A DNA stretch of 31,189 nt from a virus. A model generated the notes under the pieces. That model was not told the DNA's origin, ran no database searches, and worked only from the letters and a program-made list of their open reading frames with translations. This document shows, in pieces, positions 30,045-31,189 of this stretch. The translations under genes and the position numbers were made by a program. How positions within the stretch are numbered: the first letter of the stretch is position 1; each line of letters opens with the position of its first letter. Location of the stretch: positions 1 to 31,189 of IMG/VR virus record IMGVR_UViG_3300009528_000029. One strand, 5' to 3'.

Positions 30045-30276
30045 GGTATCCGAAGGCAAGATAGAAGGTCTATGTAGGATTCCGGGATGGAATTATGATT
30101 CCGTTGTGATATGTCTCATGCGAAACCTGGGGAGATGGACGGTAGGCTCCTCGATGACTCTGGTAAGCGACATTGACGTGGCAAGGGAGATGTCGGAATG
30201 CGTAAGTGCTGTGTTTGCCAAGTTGTACGAGATCAAGGCAAGTCCAAAGTTTGACGCCACGAAGACTGAGGATTAG
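30034..30276 (+). CDS. Small hypothetical protein (80 aa)
   Basis: Unrecognised. AGGGAGACGAG lies before the ATG. Beta-rich first half (EGLCRIPGWNYDSVVICLMRNLGRWTVGSSMTLV), then a helix (VAREMSECVSAVFAKLYEI). Last gene before a 527-base gap. Confidence 0.6.
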   Translation: MRIEVSEGKIEGLCRIPGWNYDSVVICLMRNLGRWTVGSSMTLVSDIDVAREMSECVSAVFAKLYEIKASPKFDATKTED

Positions 30277-30318
30277 ACTTGCAATAGCGGCGGTATGTGA
30301 TAGACTTGTGTCTCCTTG

Positions 30319-30347
30319 TTGCAGATAAAGACACAATTAAATCACAC
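30319..30347 (+). promoter_or_regulatory. Promoter-like remnant
   Basis: TTGCAG-ATAAAGACACA-TTAAATCACAC resembles the promoter at 28759 (TTGACATAAAGTCACA...TTAAATCACAC) but lacks the ~12 bases that hold its -10 box. The 11 bases TTAAATCACAC are identical (28788 and 30337). Probably inactive or weak. Confidence 0.35.
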
Positions 30348-30421
30348 TATCTAGAAGGGATGTCTCGCGAGAGCGTCCGGCCAAAGGCTTTATCGGCGAC
30401 AAGGACTTCTAGGTGGCTCAC

Positions 30422-30452
30422 GGGGGCTACCGATTACGGTGGCCCCCTTTTT
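30422..30452 (+). terminator. Strong intrinsic terminator
   Basis: Eleven-pair stem GGGGGCTACCG/CGGTGGCCCCC with one U-G pair, four-base loop ATTA, then TTTTT. Ends any transcript from the left. Confidence 0.9.
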
Positions 30453-30456
30453 ATTT

Positions 30457-30763
30457 GCTGCCCTGGTCCCGCCAGTGAGACCTTTAGCAAATCCGGCAAA
30501 GTGTCCGGGGAAGGCTGGCAGCGAAATCCAGAAGGCAATGCCTGCCCGGCAACCTTCGCCCCAAGCGACAAGTTCAAAAGTCCAGTCATGGCCCCGACGA
30601 TTCGTTATCGGCATCCGCATATAGCGGAAAGAATCGGAAGGGTGGCAGAGGACTATAAACTTTCTGTCCTGTGGGAACCATCACCTGATCCGGTCTTGTA
30701 GGTGGTGGGAGTCTTGAGCAGTCAAGGCTAAGGGAACCGAGTACCCCTGCTTCGTCGCGGGGG
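30457..30763 (+). ncRNA. Candidate structured non-coding RNA (~300 nt)
   Basis: Stems in order: TTTGCTGCC/GGCAGCGAA (30454-30462 with 30517-30525) enclosing CTGG/CCAG and CCGG/CCGG; CGATTC/GAATCG (30598-30603 with 30631-30636) enclosing CCGC/GCGG; AGGAC/GTCCT (30649-30653 with 30666-30670); CCATCACCT/AGGTGGTGG (30678-30686 with 30700-30708); AGTCTTGA/TCAAGGCT (30710-30717 with 30722-30729); CCCCTGC/GCGGGGG (30744-30750 with 30757-30763). The last three each contain one U-G pair that would be an A-C mismatch on the other strand, favouring a plus-strand RNA. Known classes such as tRNA, tmRNA or RNase P were not recognised. Confidence 0.55.
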
Positions 30764-30803
30764 GAAAGGGCGTGAGCTATGCACAAAACAAAAACCAGGG
30801 GAG

Positions 30804-31058
30804 ATGAGCGTGGATATAACAGATAAATATATTGAGGATCTTTTTGAAGGCACAGACTTCGGCGCGTCAACTAACAGCAGCGTTAAAGCAAAACGGAAGC
30901 AGATACTCAAAACCTTGCGCGACCAAGCTTCTGGCTATTGGTCTGGCCAAACGGCATACCACATCGTAGTCCATGGCGGTTTTCTGGTGGACGCAAAACG
31001 CGGAGCCAGCAAGCATCTTACTATGCTGGGCAAGGCATTTATGAAGGCAGAAGGCTAG
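30804..31058 (+). CDS. Small hypothetical protein (84 aa)
   Basis: Unrecognised. The ATG at 30804 abuts GGGGAG, so the GTG two codons on (30810) may be the true start. Sequence: an acidic start (TDKYIEDLFEGTDFG), a basic helix (KAKRKQILKTLRDQASGYWSG), then HIVVHGGFLVDAKRG. Soluble. Confidence 0.6.
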   Translation: MSVDITDKYIEDLFEGTDFGASTNSSVKAKRKQILKTLRDQASGYWSGQTAYHIVVHGGFLVDAKRGASKHLTMLGKAFMKAEG

Positions 31059-31067
31059 GCAGGGGAG

Positions 31068-31189
31068 ATGCAGGTTAGTACGGCCACAACTATGTTCAAC
31101 AACCGGGGAGGGGATGACATGCTAATTTTGGAGAAGAGGGACGGCGGTGACTTCGCAGGGGTAGCTTTTGTGGTGAAGGCAAGGGAAAA
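31068..31189 (+). CDS. Partial reading frame at the window end
   Basis: Open to the last base. Starts at ATG 31068 (adjacent to GGGGAG) or, with better spacing after GGGGAGGGG, at ATG 31119 (MLILEKRDGGDFAGV). Too short to identify. Confidence 0.5.
   Translation, partial: MQVSTATTMFNNRGGDDMLILEKRDGGDFAGVAFVVKARE

Larger units (their letters stand above)
30277..30803 (+). other. Long gene-free region with promoter remnant, terminator and hairpins
   Basis: No reading frame here has a ribosome binding site. The longest (30297-30701) passes straight through a strong terminator. The contents in order are a promoter-like remnant (30319-30347), the terminator (30422-30452), then the hairpin series (30457-30763). 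Confidence 0.75.

Noticed and set aside
30297-30701. 134-codon plus-strand reading frame
   Set aside because: GTG start without binding site, and it runs through the strong terminator at 30422-30452 and the hairpin series.
30390-30870. Two overlapping leftward frames (76 and 94 codons)
   Set aside because: No binding sites and low-complexity translations rich in Pro/Ser/Arg; they lie opposite the hairpin region.

Overview
The window is a 31.2 kb piece of a tailed double-stranded DNA phage genome with a P22-type podovirus virion module. Recognisable proteins, in P22 order, are the large terminase (its start lies outside the window), P22-like portal, scaffold, a P22 gp5-like coat, gp4- and gp10-like tail-closure proteins, three DNA-ejection proteins and a tail spike with a P22-like head-binding domain. 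An Erf-type annealing protein and a DnaB helicase are also temperate/P22-like. A lipobox lipoprotein and P22-like tail parts point to a Gram-negative host; the species cannot be read from the sequence. No integrase, CI-type repressor, tRNA or CRISPR array was seen, so lifestyle cannot be decided.

Layout. 1-933 is the terminase C-terminal part. 958-1919 is a self-contained cassette (terminator, promoter, four tiny overlapping genes including an HTH protein, terminator) set between terminase and portal. From a promoter at 1938 the late region runs rightward to 19503: portal, scaffold, coat, a beta-helix protein flanked by two near-identical GC hairpins, head-tail connectors, tail proteins, a GNAT-like protein with a disturbed 5' end, three ejection proteins, tail spike, a DUF5675 protein and a 3TM-type holin, closed by a symmetrical terminator at 19513-19540. 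Two small leftward genes follow (19546-19952). Their promoter stands back to back with a strong rightward promoter at 20047-20075 that starts the early region with a ribbon-helix-helix-like protein.

The early region (20113-22993) holds small proteins, Erf and Zn-finger proteins. Next come a duplicated-leader cassette with a lipoprotein (23001-23567), then a replication module (23595-25936) made of an O/gp18-like initiator, with 11-bp repeats inside the gene that may be the origin, and a DnaB helicase. 25953-31189 is a nin-like string of very small genes broken by additional promoters and terminators. It includes a homing-endonuclease-like gene, a pentapeptide-repeat protein built from almost perfect 15-bp DNA repeats, and a DUF7448 protein.

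The main unexplained signals are non-coding. One is a 527-bp gene-free stretch at 30277-30803 holding a promoter-like remnant, a strong terminator and then about 300 nt of tandem hairpins whose G-U pairs favour a plus-strand RNA. The other is a 190-nt hairpin-rich gap at 22233-22421. Several short genes were recovered by reading start sites and stop/start overlaps (22422, 25953, 28429), and many starts were moved to the ATG with a ribosome binding site.
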